Below are positions 12,901 to 24,747 of a stretch of DNA of 64,000 bases, one piece after another; positions within the stretch are counted from its first letter, which is position 1; each line of letters begins with the position of its first letter. The stretch is from Diospyros lotus (lineage: Eukaryota; Streptophyta; Magnoliopsida; Ericales; Ebenaceae). A model generated the notes under the pieces. It made no database searches. It worked only from the letters and a program-made list of their open reading frames with translations, and was not told where the DNA came from. Location of the stretch: the NCBI RefSeq assembly GCF_014633365.1, contig NC_068339.1, positions 13,787,925-13,851,924 on the forward strand. The letters run 5' to 3'. Both the position numbers and the translations under genes were made by a program.

Positions 12901-14964
12901 TAATTTCTTTTCTGCCATTTCACCTTTTTTGGTTGGCCCTTTCAATCTCTTACCGAGTTTTGTATTCCAGTTTAAAATGAGAGAACCTCAAATGTGCAAT
13001 GTCGTATGTCGTGTAGTACTTGATGCAAAAACTGCAAAAGAATTCAAGGAAAAGATGGATGACGAATATCGGGTGAATATGTGAGGCATCTTCTGATGGA
13101 CTCTTTAATATACATCAAATTGCTTGTTTCTTTTATGGTATCACAAATTGTATGACTTGTTCATATTGCATCATGCAGGATATTAGATGATCTCCCTCTG
13201 GTTCATCCCATACATTTTCCCATACATAGGCCGGATCAGGAATTGTTCATTGCATATGAACATGGTTTTCCTGTTGGTCTCAAAGCTCTGTATGATGGAG
13301 TAAGTAGCAAAGAATGAAATTGGCCCACAGTTTTCTTCAAATTTTGGATAGTTTCTTTAAATTTATTTCAATTTCAGAGCACAGATGGGAAGTACTTCAT
13401 CTATAACCACTTGGCATTCACAGTGAAGTTCCACGAGGACCTACAAACTGACACTGCAAGAATTGTTGGGTTTGAAGTTAAACCTTTCAGGTAATGCGTT
13501 TGCAATTTCCTCTTACGGTTATCTCTGTTGGTGCTGATATTGTTACAAAGTTGGTATATTTTGATGCAATCAGTGTTAAGCATGTTTATGAAGGAGAATG
13601 GAGTGACAAGACCCGTTTGACCACTTGTGATCCCCACACAAAGCAGGCTGATGCCTACTCAGAATCTCCTCAAGAGGTTGAAGATAATAAGGAAATTATC
13701 TTCACATATGACGTTGAGTTTCAAGTAACATCCTCTTTCTTATAGTAAGAATAGAAAACTTTGCTTTAATGTTTTCTTATGCTTCTTGCTGCTGCTTCCA
13801 CCACAGGAAAGCAATCTGAAGTGGGCATCTCGATGGGATACTTATCTTGTGATGGCTGATGTTCAACATCGCTGGTTCTCAATTTTCATTTCGTTTTTGA
13901 TTGTTCTTTTCCTCTCTGGCATTGTAGCTATGATCATGCTGCGGACACTGTGCCATGATATCTCCAAGTACAATCAGTTGGAGACCCAAGAAGAAGCCCA
14001 AGAAGAAACGGGATGGAAATTGGTTCATGCAGATGTTTTCAGACCACCTAGAAACTCGGATCTCCTGTGTGTTTATGTTGGGACAGGTGTTCAGTTTTTT
14101 GGGATGGTACTCGCTACTATGATGTTTACTGTCCTTGGGTTTCTCTCCCCATCAAATAGAGATGGGTCGACAAAAGCCATGCTCATGCTGTGGGTCTTCA
14201 TGGGCCTGTTTGCTGGATACTCTTCTGCCCGCATCTGCAAGATGTTTAAAGGAAAAGAATGGAAGAAAGTTACTCTCAAAACAGCTCTTATGTTCCCTGG
14301 AACCATCTTTGCTCTTTTCTCCATCTTGAATGCTTTGATTTCAGGGGAGAAATCTTCAGGCACAGTGTCATTTGGAACCATGTTTGCTCTGGTAGTTCTG
14401 TGGCTTGGCGCTTCAGTTCCACTTGTTTTTGTGGGTGCTTATGTCGGGTTCAAGAAACCAGCATTGGAGGACCCTGTAAAAACAAACAAGACTTCGAGGC
14501 CGATACCAAAACAGCCCTGGTACATGAACCCCGTTCTCTCCATCCTTTTAGGGGGCATGCTTCCATTCGGAGCTGTATTTATCGAGCTCTTTTTCACCCT
14601 CACTGCAGTCTGGATGCATCATGTCTATGCCACCTTCAGTTTCCTCTTCATCGCCTTCCTCATCCTGATTATCACTTGCGCCGAGATCACTATTGTGCTC
14701 TGCTACTTCCAGCTTTGCAGCGAGGATTACAATTGGTGGTGGAGGTCCTACCTGACTTCAGGATCATCGGCACTGTACCTGTTCCTTTATGCCACCTTCT
14801 ACTTCCTTGTAAAGCTTCGGATAACAAAGCCAGTGGCTTGTGTTTTGTACTTTGGTTACATGCTGATTGCCTCCTATGGTTTCTTCGTGCTCACTGGTAC
14901 AGTCGGCTTCTGTGCATGTTTCTGGTTCACCAGGCTCATCTACTCATCTTTGAAGGTTGATTGA
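9920..14964 (+). CDS. Transmembrane 9 superfamily member (TMN/EMP70 nonaspanin), tandem copy A, 646 aa
   Basis: Exons: 9920-10045, 12721-12882, 12971-13080, 13179-13299, 13378-13490, 13574-13724, 13807-14964 (TGA); 1941 nt. TMN proteins are Golgi/endosomal nine-span membrane proteins involved in protein sorting. A signal peptide covers about residues 1-30, then the lumenal EMP70 domain up to about residue 280, then nine hydrophobic spans, all in the long last exon. The C-terminus LKVD fits the KXD/E COPI-interaction motif known for plant EMP proteins. Compared with copy B and the family, several consensus blocks are altered: the mature N-terminus YFPGIAPGG instead of FYLPGVAPQD, VEVHGDR (one residue shorter) instead of GEVLRGDR, and the DQIHWFS block. 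Intron 1 uses a GC donor. The frame is open throughout, so it is probably functional but diverged. An alternative start is the ATG two codons downstream. Confidence 0.94.
10952..11755. mobile_element. Non-autonomous element with GCG/AAGG-type inverted ends
   Basis: The left end begins GTTTTAAAAGGAGAAGGTGA; the right end, read on the other strand, begins GTTTTAAAAAGGCAAAGTTGA. Both ends continue with short GGCAAGGC-like motifs. The interior is AT-rich and contains a piece resembling the LINE 3' tail seen elsewhere in the window (about 11265-11345). It resembles the element at 38121-39116. No coding capacity. Confidence 0.55.
11265..11345 (-). mobile_element. LINE 3'-tail-like fragment
   Basis: The order of blocks (GTCAACTACATGAATT, then TTTTTATCTATTGCCATATCT, then GTAAGGCCC) follows that of the LINE 3' end at 31250-31320 and the fragments at 36735, 45720 and 56230. 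The matching is by eye and imperfect. Confidence 0.4.
12160..12630. repeat. Segment in TMN-A intron 1 with no counterpart in copy B
   Basis: Just upstream of the exon 2 acceptor the two paralogues can be aligned on both sides of this stretch (ACCACT-CATATAT on the left, the ATAAGTT-TGTTACAG region on the right), but these roughly 470 bases are missing from copy B. The segment contains repeated AAATAAGGAGAAT/AACTAAAT motifs, like part of a retroelement LTR. No target duplication was identified. Confidence 0.45.
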
Positions 14965-15869
14965 GTGATATATGCAACCTCATGGTCATGGCCCATGGTT
15001 GCTTATTCCTTATCTTGAGGGTATTTGCATTCTTTCTGATCATTACAAAAGTTTTCTATGTATACAGGTTCTCTTCTTTAAGATCAAGGAATGAAATGGA
15101 GTAATTTTGTAAAAATAGATTAAAATTTAAAATTATTATTGTTATACTAATTTTTTTTTTTTTTTACTAGTGAATGATATTTGACGACAAATATAAAATT
15201 ATAAATTCAAAAAATATATATATTTTTTGAGGAAAGTACTTGTCGTTCTTGTTTCTGACGTATTGTGCAAAATTGAATTTTAAAGACATTACATACATGC
15301 ATATGTTGACTTATAATTATACTAAACCACAAATCATCTACTGTTTCCAATAAAAATCAATAATAATTTACATCTTTCTCCCTCTCTTTGTATTAATCTC
15401 CCTATTTTGGCAACGCCTTCTCGTTGTTATCGTGCTGCCAAAGGTTCGTTCTTTGGATTGACTTACTAATCCATTATACTTGATTAATTTTTTCAAAACT
15501 TTCTTATCATTATTTTATATTTTTACATAATTTTAATTTATGCTTTTTTAAATTTTCTAGTGAAAAGCAGCAATTTTGTAGGGAGTTGACTGTTGAGGAT
15601 AGGAAGAGAAAGTAATAAATGCTTGTTTGTCTATAACAATTTTTATTATGTTTTTTTTTTCTTTTAATTTCATACTTTTCCTTTTTAGAAATAAATAAGC
15701 AAAATAAAGCCTAAAAATCAAACAAGGGAAATGAGGCCGTCTTCCCTTACGCTAAAACCGGCGAGGCAGGGATACAGATAGATATATGCATATAGATAGA
15801 TATAGAGAGAGGGGCAAGAACGAAGGCGAGAGAGAGCATAGTCTGGGATCTGTTCTGTCTCGTCTGACG
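14965..15869. other. Intergenic region between the two TMN copies
   Basis: About 0.9 kb. It begins with the 3' UTR of copy A, continues as AT-rich DNA with a T12 run near 15150, and ends in the promoter and leader of copy B with repeated GATATA/TAGATAGATATAGAGAGAG sequence at 15770-15815. No additional gene is visible. Confidence 0.7.
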
Positions 15870-18800
15870 ATGGCGTCGGTGCGCCAACCTGCTCTCGGAC
15901 TACATCTATGGATCCTCGTTTCTCTCCTCTTCTTCATCCACGCTCACTCCTTCTACCTCCCCGGCGTCGCTCCCCAAGATTTCCGGAAGGCAAGTCAACT
16001 GTATTTGACTTATATGTATATGTAATATCTATGCTTGTTGCATAACTGTTTGGTTGGATTCGGTGTTAGATCTTGATGATTTTGGGGTTTGACCGAACTG
16101 GTACTCTGATATTGTTCCCTGATTGACCTTTCTGCTCTTAGATCTGCATCACTTTGGGTCTTTTCGGTGTTAGTAATACCGATTTTACCATTTGTTTAGT
16201 GGAAATAGGCTCTCCGATCACTCTATGTGGATCCATCCAACTGTTTCTATCTCCAAATTTGATGAATTTGTACTTTTGTCGTGCTTTGTGTCAAGTTGTT
16301 TTTTAACTGAGATAAGTGATTGCTGCATAAAAATATTTATGGGACTGGCCTTAGGTTATAGATAGGTGGACTGTATGTTGGCGAATATGTAATCACTTTC
16401 AATGTTGAAACTAGCCAACTCTGTTCGTTAACCGTGGAAATAGTGAATTAGGTGCAGCTATCATGCTGATGTCTTTGCTGATAGGGAGCGTATTTCTGAA
16501 AGAGATTACTGATACTCTAGATGTCTGGAGTCAGGACCCATGCCCCAGAACAAGCCCGAGCCTAAACTTAGGACTAGGACCCAACTAATTCATTGGCTAA
16601 CAGATCCATTTAAATATTTATATGTTCAAGTCTTCCAAAGTATGCCATTTCCGTGTGCCAGGTGGGACATTACTTGAAAAATCTAAATAAAGAAACAGAG
16701 TGAGTTATAAACTTAGTAAAATGGTGTTTAAACATGCACATTTACACGCAGATTCCCAGTCATGGTGCAAGAGTTACACAATAATTTTGCAGAATAACAC
16801 AGATCTACCCCACAAGCACACATATACAATATACCATAATTGCATTAGAATTTTTGCTGATGCGTTGATGCTAGAATAGACATATTGTTGTTGCATTGTT
16901 AGAATAATAGCTTAGTTGCTGCAACACGGAATAAAATGCAAAATGCAACATATACAAAATACCATCTTGCCTAACAAAATTTCTTTTCATCGACTGAAAT
17001 GATACTTTCTGCTCACTTCCCCACGATCTCGTACTGTTGTTTTTATTGCTCAAGTTCTTTCCCTCTTTCTCTCTGCTCTCCCGCCTTTTCTCTTCTCACT
17101 CTATCTGTCTACCACTTTACTTTCCCTCACTTCCTTTTATAACTCATTGTAAGGCCACGTTGAGACTTGTGAGCTCCTCATGGAGCTTTCATTGAATGCT
17201 CCTGCAAATGGATAAGTTGATCTTGATCTTTACTTGATTTCCATGTAAACTTTCTTGATTTGATTTTTAACCAAATGTGCATGACTTCTTTGGAAACTAA
17301 GTTGGTGGCCACGTCCACATGGAGCTACCAAATGAATGCTCCTGAAAGATAGATAAGAGTCCTTGACCAGTGAATTCCTGTTGTTGTTGTTTTTAACGTG
17401 TGCAAGACTAGCTTCATTAGAAAATTGGCTTGAAGATTCCAACTAATTGCTCAAATTTGTTGATTGTTAATTATTTCATAATTTCTATTTTCCCCAAATA
17501 TGTACTAAATTTTGTTATTCTTTTCTATTTCTATTACCCCCGTTATATCTTAGTTATTTTGTTCTCCATTTGATGGAATATTCAGGGTATTGCATGCTCT
17601 GTCCTAGCGGCAGCAAGGCTGCCAGTTGGCTTGCTCTCCAGATGTGAAACCATGGGTTTGGCTCAAGAACAGATTTTGTTCATTGGCCTTTTTTTATTTG
17701 TTTTATTTTTCAAGTATATATAGAGAGAGAGATTAAGAAAAGTTTAACTTAATTGTTTTTGGTTAATGCCGCTTCTACCAAAACCTAACAGAGAGGGTGT
17801 CTTGGCAATGAAGGGAAAGTACAAAGACCCTAAACTTCTGTGGTGTCCTTTAAAAAAAACAAAAAACTTATTTTTGTCTCTCTATTCATGTGTATATTTG
17901 TGTTGTTTTTTTTTTTGGGGGGGGGGGGTTCTCACAGGTTCTGTCTCATTCCTCAATAGCTACCATGATTTGTGAAATTATATCAGTATGTTTGTAAAAT
18001 AAACATCCATATGTTGAAATGCATTGGTATACGTACAAGTTACTTCTCCAAAATTTGCAAAATCACAAGAATGTGCTTCATTTGTTGAATTTGAATCGTT
18101 TATGCTGCCTTTTCAGTTCAGTGACATGAATTGTGGGTAATCTGGATTCATTAACCACTGACATATATGCATTGGAGATCTGATTGAGTGCTATTGTAAT
18201 CATTTCAATCCAGTGAAATAGTAAGTTCTACGTCTACTTGTTACAGGGAGACCTTTTGAAGGTGAAAGTGAACAAACTGACATCGACAAAGACACAGCTT
18301 CCATACTCTTACTACTCACTTCCGTTCTGCAAGCCGAAGAAAATAGTTGACAGTGCAGAAAATTTGGGTGAAGTTCTTCGTGGTGATCGTATTGAAAACT
18401 CTCCATATGAGGTCAGTTACAATCCTCTGATTTTCTTTTCTGGCCTTGCCTTTTTAGTGGGCCCTTTCAATTTCTTACGAAGTTTTGTCTTGCAGTTTAA
18501 AATGCGAGAACCTCAAATGTGCAATATTGTATGTCATGTAGTACTTGATACAAAAACGGCAAAGGAATTCAAAGAAAAGATAGATGATGATTATTGGGTG
18601 AATATGTAAGGCACCTTGTGGAATATTAAAATATTGATACTCGCATATTGCTTTCATGGTATCACAAATGCATATCTTGTTCATGTCGGATCATGCAGGA
18701 TATTAGATAATCTTCCGCTGGTTGTTCCCGTACAAAGATCAAATCAGGAATCTCCTATTGTATATGGACATGGTTTTCGTGTTGGCCTTAAAGGACGCTA

Positions 18801-20513
18801 TACCGGAGTGAGTAGCGAATCATTGAAATTGGCCATCAATTGTTTACAAACTTTGATTTCTAGTAATGTGCATGATGATAGTTTCTTTAACATTACTATG
18901 ACAGAGCAAGGATGAGAAATACTTTATCAATAACCACTTGGCATTCACTGTTAAGTTTCACAAGGACCCAGAAACAGAAACTGCAAGGATTGTAGGGTTT
19001 GAAGTGAAACCATTCAGGTAATGCGTTGCTATTTCTTCCTATTGTTAACTCTGTTGGTGCTGATATATCTTCGAGTGTTTTTTATATCATTACAAAGTTG
19101 GGTTATTTTGGTGCAATCAGTATTAAGCATGCTTATGAAGGGGAATGGAAGGATCAGAAGACCCGTTTGACAACCTGTGATCCCCATGCAAAAAAGGCTG
19201 TTACTGACTCAGAATCTCCTCAGGAGGTTGAAGACAAGAAGGAAATTATATTCACATATGATGTCGATTATCAAGTAAGTTCCTTTATCTACATTGTAGA
19301 AAGAATTAAATTGCTGTAATGTTTTTTTACTTCTTGCTGATGCTTGGCCACGCAGGAAAGTGATGTCAAGTGGGCATCTCGATGGGATACATATCTTCTG
19401 ATGGGTGATGATCAAATTCACTGGTTCTCAATTGTCAATTCCTTGATGATTGTCCTTTTCCTTTCTGGTATGGTAGCTATGATCATGCTGCGGACACTGT
19501 ACCGTGATATCTCAAAGTATAACCAATTGGAGACCCAAGAAGAAGCCCAGGAAGAGACGGGATGGAAATTGGTTCACGGGGATGTTTTCAGACCACCTAT
19601 AAACTCGGATCTCCTGTGTGTTTATGTTGGGACAGGCGTTCAGTTCTTTGGGATGATACTTGTTACTATGATATTTGCTGCCTTTGGGTTTCTCTCCCCG
19701 TCAAACAGAGGCGGGTTGATGACAGCCATGCTTGTGCTGTGGGTCTTCATGAGCCTTTTTGCTGGATACTCCTCTGCACGCCTCTACAAGATGTTTAAAG
19801 GAACAGAATGGAAGAAAATCACCATCAGAACAGCATTAATATTCCCTGGAACTGTCTTTGCTCTTTTCTTTGTCCTGAATGCTCTAATTTGGGGAGAGAA
19901 ATCTTCAGGGGCAGTGCCATTCGGAACCATGTTTGCTCTGGTAGTTTTGTGGTTTGGCATCTCCGTTCCACTTGTTTTTGTGGGCGCTTATGTTGGCTTT
20001 AAGAAACCGGCACTGGAGGCTCCCGTTAGAACTAACAAGATTCCAAGGCAGATACCTGAACAGGCCTGGTACATGAACCCAGTCTTCTCCATCCTGATTG
20101 GGGGTATACTTCCATTTGGAGCTGTCTTTATTGAGCTGTTTTTCATCCTCACCTCGGTCTGGTTGCACCAATTCTACTACATTTTTGGTTTCCTCTTCAT
20201 CGTCTTCCTCATCTTGATTGTCACTTGTGCCGAGATCACGATTGTGCTCTGCTATTTCCAGCTTTGCAGCGAGGATTACCATTGGTGGTGGAGGTCATAC
20301 CTGACTTCGGGATCTTCAGCGCTGTACCTGTTCCTTTACGCCGCCTTCTACTTCTCCACAAAGCTCGAGATAACAAAGCCCGTGTCTGGGCTTTTGTACT
20401 TTGGCTACATGCTGATTGTCTCCTACGCATTCTTCGTGCTTACTGGTACAATCGGTTTCTACGCATGTTTCTGGTTCACAAGGCTCATCTACTCGTCGGT
20501 GAAGATTGATTAA
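15870..20513 (+). CDS. Transmembrane 9 superfamily member (TMN/EMP70 nonaspanin), tandem copy B, 642 aa
   Basis: Exons: 15870-15989, 18247-18411, 18496-18605, 18699-18807, 18905-19017, 19121-19274, 19356-20513 (TAA); 1929 nt. The exon number, phases and last-exon length (1158 nt) match copy A exactly. A signal peptide covers about residues 1-27, then FYLPGVAPQDF at the mature N-terminus, typical of plant TMN proteins. The EMP70 lumenal domain reaches to about residue 270, then nine hydrophobic spans. The protein ends VKID, a KXD-type COPI-interaction tail. The blocks GEVLRGDR, DDQIHWFS, IWGEKSSGA and KIPRQIPEQ match the wider plant family, so copy B is the conserved member of the pair. Intron 1 again has a GC donor (AAG|GCAAGT at 15990). 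Assignment within TMN7-TMN10 would need a tree. Confidence 0.95.
15990..18246 (+). other. Intron 1 of TMN copy B (GC-AG)
   Basis: The donor AAG|GCAAGT is the only in-frame junction with the acceptor at 18245-18246. The intron contains a T14/G12 homopolymer pair at about 17907-17929 but no recognisable transposon coding remnants. Confidence 0.85.
17907..17929. repeat. Adjacent poly-T and poly-G tracts
   Basis: A run of about 14 T is followed directly by about 12 G inside intron 1 of TMN copy B. It is likely hypervariable and a sequencing-error hot spot. Confidence 0.85.
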
Positions 20514-21781
20514 GTGATGCTGCGGCAGCCGCCTAAAGTCGAATCTTGAGCAAGCATAGGTTACCCCTTGAATTTGGGTTCTAAATGTTAAAGCGTAGAA
20601 ACTTTACTTTTTCTTTTTCTTTTTTCTCAACTCTTTGTTTTGCGTTGGGTCTTCCATATTCTTCTTCCCCTCTTCAGAGTCATGTCTAGCTGAGACATTT
20701 TGTGAGGATGCTGAAGCAAATACCCCATCCTCAAAGACTGACCGCCTGTGCCTGTTTAGAAAATATGATGAAAGGAATTAATGTATTATCGACTGCCAGT
20801 AATTTTGTATTATAACTCTATTTCTTGTTGATTCAGGAATTCCCTACAATTACCAGTTCTGCATGCTATTGCAATTGTAGCTTTGCATGAGCTTTTGGGT
20901 TTGTTTATATTATGAATAATTACCCTATTATTACCATTTCTCGACCATTCTATGGTTTAAAGAAAAGAAAGCCATAAATAAAAATGATTTTTTTAGTTCC
21001 ATTATGTAAAGTCATTTTAAGATTTGCTAGGAAATATAATTTTACCATTTCTTAGATATGTTGATCGTTGGCTTATACAAAAAACAATAGAGAAACAAGG
21101 CTCTATTTGGTTGGGTATGAAATGTTTTTTGAGAAAATATTTTTATTATTTTTTAGTATTTTGATGTTAAGACAGATAAAAATATTTTTATAATAAACAC
21201 ATTTTACATTAAAGAATGAAAAGTAACTCTCAAAATTTGCAAGTCATTTTTCTATTTACACTAAACCTAATAAATTATTTTTTTTTCTTTTATCAAAATA
21301 CTTTTACATATACACACGCACTAGATTAACATGGCCAGTTAACCACTGGAAAGCAACATTCTAAACATTCAATCGTTCATTTCAACTCTATAGAGGCTAC
21401 CAACACTCTCAAGGCAATTTCTTTCCAATTACCGATTATTGTTTTGAGGGAGGATGCCATCTATCTCTATCTATCTTATTATGATGGTAATCCACATTTG
21501 TATTCCATACACTCATCATGTCCAGGTTTCTAATCTAGAAACGAGTAGTTGTTGCATCAATAGAATGATAATAAGTATATCAACACAACAGTAGACAGCT
21601 GGCATAGTCAAATGCAGTAGCCTGGCCAAATCATCTCCCACACAAAGATCCGAATATTTTGCCAACAAATACAAGTTGTTCATGCTTGCCTTCCCAAATC
21701 AAGCAACGAACGCATAAACAAACCAGGACACTTAAAAGAAGCAATAACATATGACACCAAAAAGCCGGCTGAAAATCCGCT
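20514..21781. other. Convergent intergenic region between TMN-B and SKIP
   Basis: It holds the 3' UTRs of the two converging genes. At about 21100-21310 an AT-rich stretch begins GGCTCTATTTGGTTGGGT, a phrase common at the ends of plant MITEs, but a matching opposite end was not located. No gene recognised. Confidence 0.6.
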
Positions 21782-23587
21782 TCATCGCCCTCTTTCAAAA
21801 GCAATACGAGATCTGCTTGATCCGTCGTGGCCTTCTCGCATAGATGACCCAGCACTGGCTTTCATAGTTCCTCCACTGCCAATTTTGTCCATGGCCTTTT
21901 TACCCTTCTTCACCTCTGTCAAGAACTGATCCAAACCAAATGGATCAGCCTCTTCTGCTTCTTTCTCAAATTCAACAGGCCTGTCTCTAGGGCCAGTCTT
22001 TTCAGAGGTGCCAGCAAATGCCTTGTCAGGTTTGAAGCGATCAGTCTTCATAATCTTCTCCAGCTGTTCATCTGCACCTCCATACATGTCGCCATCCATA
22101 TCCTTCTTAGGTCTGTACAGGGTAGAAAGAGTGGGCTGAGCTGTGAACAAGCCCTTGTCATAGACATTGTATTGATCATCGGTAGCAAACCCAGAATCCA
22201 TCCCCTTCTCCTGGTTGAACAATCTCTGGTCATACATAACCTCACCCCCTCTTCCTGCGCCAGTAGATGCCATCCCAAGAGCAACCTTCTCACTGATATC
22301 ACGGTCTCTATCTCTTGTAATCTTGCTCTTCTTTCCCATTGCCACATCTTTGGCCTCCAATCTTCTTTCCCTCTCCCTCTCACGGCGTCGCTCCTCACGA
22401 ATTTTCTCTCTGTGCAACCTCTCCTCCCTTTCCTCCTTTGTCTCCTTTGGGATATCCTTCTCTTTGACACGCTCATATTCTCCCCTCATATCAGCATCAT
22501 CCATCACACTCTTGTCAGAAGGCATTGGAACAGCAGCCGGGGGAGCTGCACCTGTCCTCTCAGCTCGTGCTTTCTGAGCTAAGGCACGCAATTCCTGTTC
22601 TTTTCTTTCCTTCTCCTTCATCATCATCTCCTTTTGAACCTTTGACCTCATCGCAACAGCCTCCCTAGCCTTCTGTTCCGCAACATATAGTGCTTCTGAC
22701 AACTTTGCAAAATTATCATTAATCTGAACCTCCTGAAGCCCCCTACCATCTGCTGCAAGCCGTTTGTCAAGTGGGATTGTATACCCTTTAGGGTTCTTCC
22801 AGTTGGAAATACATGGTGGAATTTTCCAATCTTGTTGGTCCTTCACAGTCACAGGGCGTGGTGGAGAGTGCATTACTGGCACAGGAGGAGAGCCAGAGGC
22901 CTTTGGAACCCTTTTGTGCTTGAATTTTGGTGGCTCTAGTGGGTCCACAGGCATCTCCACCATCCTGATAATCCTCTCCTTTGCACCGGAATTAAAATCT
23001 GCATTCTGCTGTGATGGCTTATACTTAATGAATTTTGAATCAGAAGACTGCGTTGGGACATTTTTCGGTTGAGCAGCACTCAACCTCCTGTTCACAATCT
23101 TCTCCAGCTCAGCTTTTGTCTGCTCGGTTGTCTCCTCAATCTCTTTCTGCAACTCATCCAAGTCCTGTTCCTCGTCATTCTCATTTTTTAAAATCTTTGG
23201 CACAAGGTCTCGGTGCTGGGAATAGACTATCTTTAAAGCATTTTCGTTCTGCTTCACAATTGCATCAAAGGTCACATTACCATGCTCATCAACTGTGACT
23301 GGCAATGTCTTCTGACCAGGTCTAGCATCAGTCTTCCTACCCATACCAAGAGGGTACTGGGCATAGTGAATTTCTGGAAATGCCCCACCATCACCAAAAT
23401 CCTCAGGCTTAGAGGGGCGAAACCCATCACGTTTCAGGTAAGGTGGCACTGGATTGGCCTTGATAGTCACTGCACGTTCAGCTTCCGCAGCGCTGTACCT
23501 CTGCTTGAACCATGGATCATTGGAGTGATCATAGTATGCAGATCCAGATGACTTCACCGGTGGAAGAAGATCCTTGAGAGCTGCCAT
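21782..23587 (-). CDS. SKIP: SNW/SKI-interacting protein (SKIP), splicing and transcription cofactor, 601 aa
   Basis: One uninterrupted coding exon; start ATG at 23587 (MAALKDLLPP). SKIP (yeast Prp45, human SNW1) is a spliceosome component; in plants it also acts with the Paf1 complex and affects clock gene splicing, salt tolerance and flowering. Visible features: N-terminal YYDHSNDPWFK (about residues 19-29), EDFGDGGAFPEIH (62-74), an acidic segment near 136-150, and the SNW core with SNWKNPKGYTIPLDKRLA at 261-278. Charged KE/RE-rich helices follow (about 310-440), then a DR/ER-rich tail ending in SRIAFERGR. Length is close to Arabidopsis SKIP (about 613 aa). The coding region lacks introns; a 5'-UTR intron is likely (separate entries). 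Codon 1 was chosen because the upstream extension starts at TTG, not ATG. Confidence 0.97.
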   Translation of the reverse strand: MAALKDLLPPVKSSGSAYYDHSNDPWFKQRYSAAEAERAVTIKANPVPPYLKRDGFRPSKPEDFGDGGAFPEIHYAQYPLGMGRKTDARPGQKTLPVTVDEHGNVTFDAIVKQNENALKIVYSQHRDLVPKILKNENDEEQDLDELQKEIEETTEQTKAELEKIVNRRLSAAQPKNVPTQSSDSKFIKYKPSQQNADFNSGAKERIIRMVEMPVDPLEPPKFKHKRVPKASGSPPVPVMHSPPRPVTVKDQQDWKIPPCISNWKNPKGYTIPLDKRLAADGRGLQEVQINDNFAKLSEALYVAEQKAREAVAMRSKVQKEMMMKEKERKEQELRALAQKARAERTGAAPPAAVPMPSDKSVMDDADMRGEYERVKEKDIPKETKEEREERLHREKIREERRRERERERRLEAKDVAMGKKSKITRDRDRDISEKVALGMASTGAGRGGEVMYDQRLFNQEKGMDSGFATDDQYNVYDKGLFTAQPTLSTLYRPKKDMDGDMYGGADEQLEKIMKTDRFKPDKAFAGTSEKTGPRDRPVEFEKEAEEADPFGLDQFLTEVKKGKKAMDKIGSGGTMKASAGSSMREGHDGSSRSRIAFERGR

Positions 23588-23711
23588 AGCGAAACCCTTA
23601 TCCAACAACTAGTATAAGCCCCAAACTTCAGCACAGAAAAACCCTAAACCACAACATAACAACAATTATTCACCATACACACGAAAGATGCAAGAGAAGA
23701 ACAGCAATAAT

Positions 23712-24341
23712 TGTTGGTTTTATGATTTAAAATTTATATTTTTATTGGAATAGGTAAAAAAGGACCTATTCTTTAGGGATAAAATATTAGTTTTTATGAT
23801 TTAATATTTATATTAGAATATGTAAAAGAGAGGACCTATTCTTTAGGGATAAATCCCATTAGTTTTTGTAAGTGGGTATTATACAATTTCTATCCCTATT
23901 TTTTAGTTTCTTAATGTTGGGACTACTTTAAATATGAAAGCTTTTTGAGGGAAAAAAAAAAAAAAAAATTGATCACTTCTATTCTTCTCTAAATTTTTCT
24001 CAACAGAAATTTCTTTCTATCTCTTTGACATTAAAATCATTCTTATCTAATTTTTTGACGGTGAGCATTCTTGAGAGATCATCTGGTTTGGAGATTCTCT
24101 CAACTGCACAACAAGAGGTCCAACGGATTGTCATATCTTGGAGGAAGAATGTGAATCAATATTCCTAGTGCAGTAGGGGCGTTTCTTCTATAATCTATAA
24201 GGATAACGATTCATCATGCTTCAATCCACAGGCTATGCTAAACCTTTTCCTTTTTGAATTATTGCCTTTTGTTGTTTTGTTATTGCCTACTGCAGTGTTG
24301 AATTTTTTGGTTTTGTGATGAGTATAATCTAGTTACCAACA
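23712..24341. mobile_element. 630-bp solo LTR upstream of SKIP, TSD ATAAT
   Basis: The segment starts TGTTGG and ends CCAACA, and is flanked on both sides by the exact 5-bp duplication ATAAT (23707-23711 and 24342-24346). These are the hallmarks of a solo LTR left by LTR-LTR recombination. No primer-binding site, polypurine tract or coding DNA is attached. Inside, a stretch with a repeated phrase GGACCTATTCTTTAGGGAT occurs twice (around 23762 and 23834). It lies only 125 bases upstream of the SKIP start codon, probably within the 5'-UTR intron. Superfamily not determined. Confidence 0.9.
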
Positions 24342-24747
24342 ATAATACCACTCGATCTAAAAAGTGAATATTACTAAGCTATTTTTGGCAGATGTCAGGA
24401 CTCTGGAGAAATACAATTTGCATGAACCAGAAGACAGCAACGATCAAGCACATAAACGTAAACCAGTACAAGAAGACAATAATAAGCAAGCCAATTTCAA
24501 AAATAGGACCAAAAAAATTATGAAGACGATTGCGGTGATTCGACCGTTTTAAGATCACAGAACTGAAACCCAAACTAGAAAACCTACGCCCACAAACAAC
24601 AGATACAATATACAAATTATGCATACAAACTCAGATCCAAACCGTAGATTGTGAATCAAAACCCTAATATTAAATACAACTTTATTATGACGTGTTCCTG
24701 CTGCAAAAATACATAATCCAGGCGATTGATCTTAGAATGAAGTTTAC

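Noticed and set aside
14259..14960. 233-codon frame in TMN copy A
   Set aside because: It is an out-of-frame shadow of the long last exon of the TMN gene; the same shadow recurs in copy B at 20225-20509.
22172..23551. Several plus-strand frames opposite SKIP
   Set aside because: Antisense shadows of the SKIP coding exon without family features.
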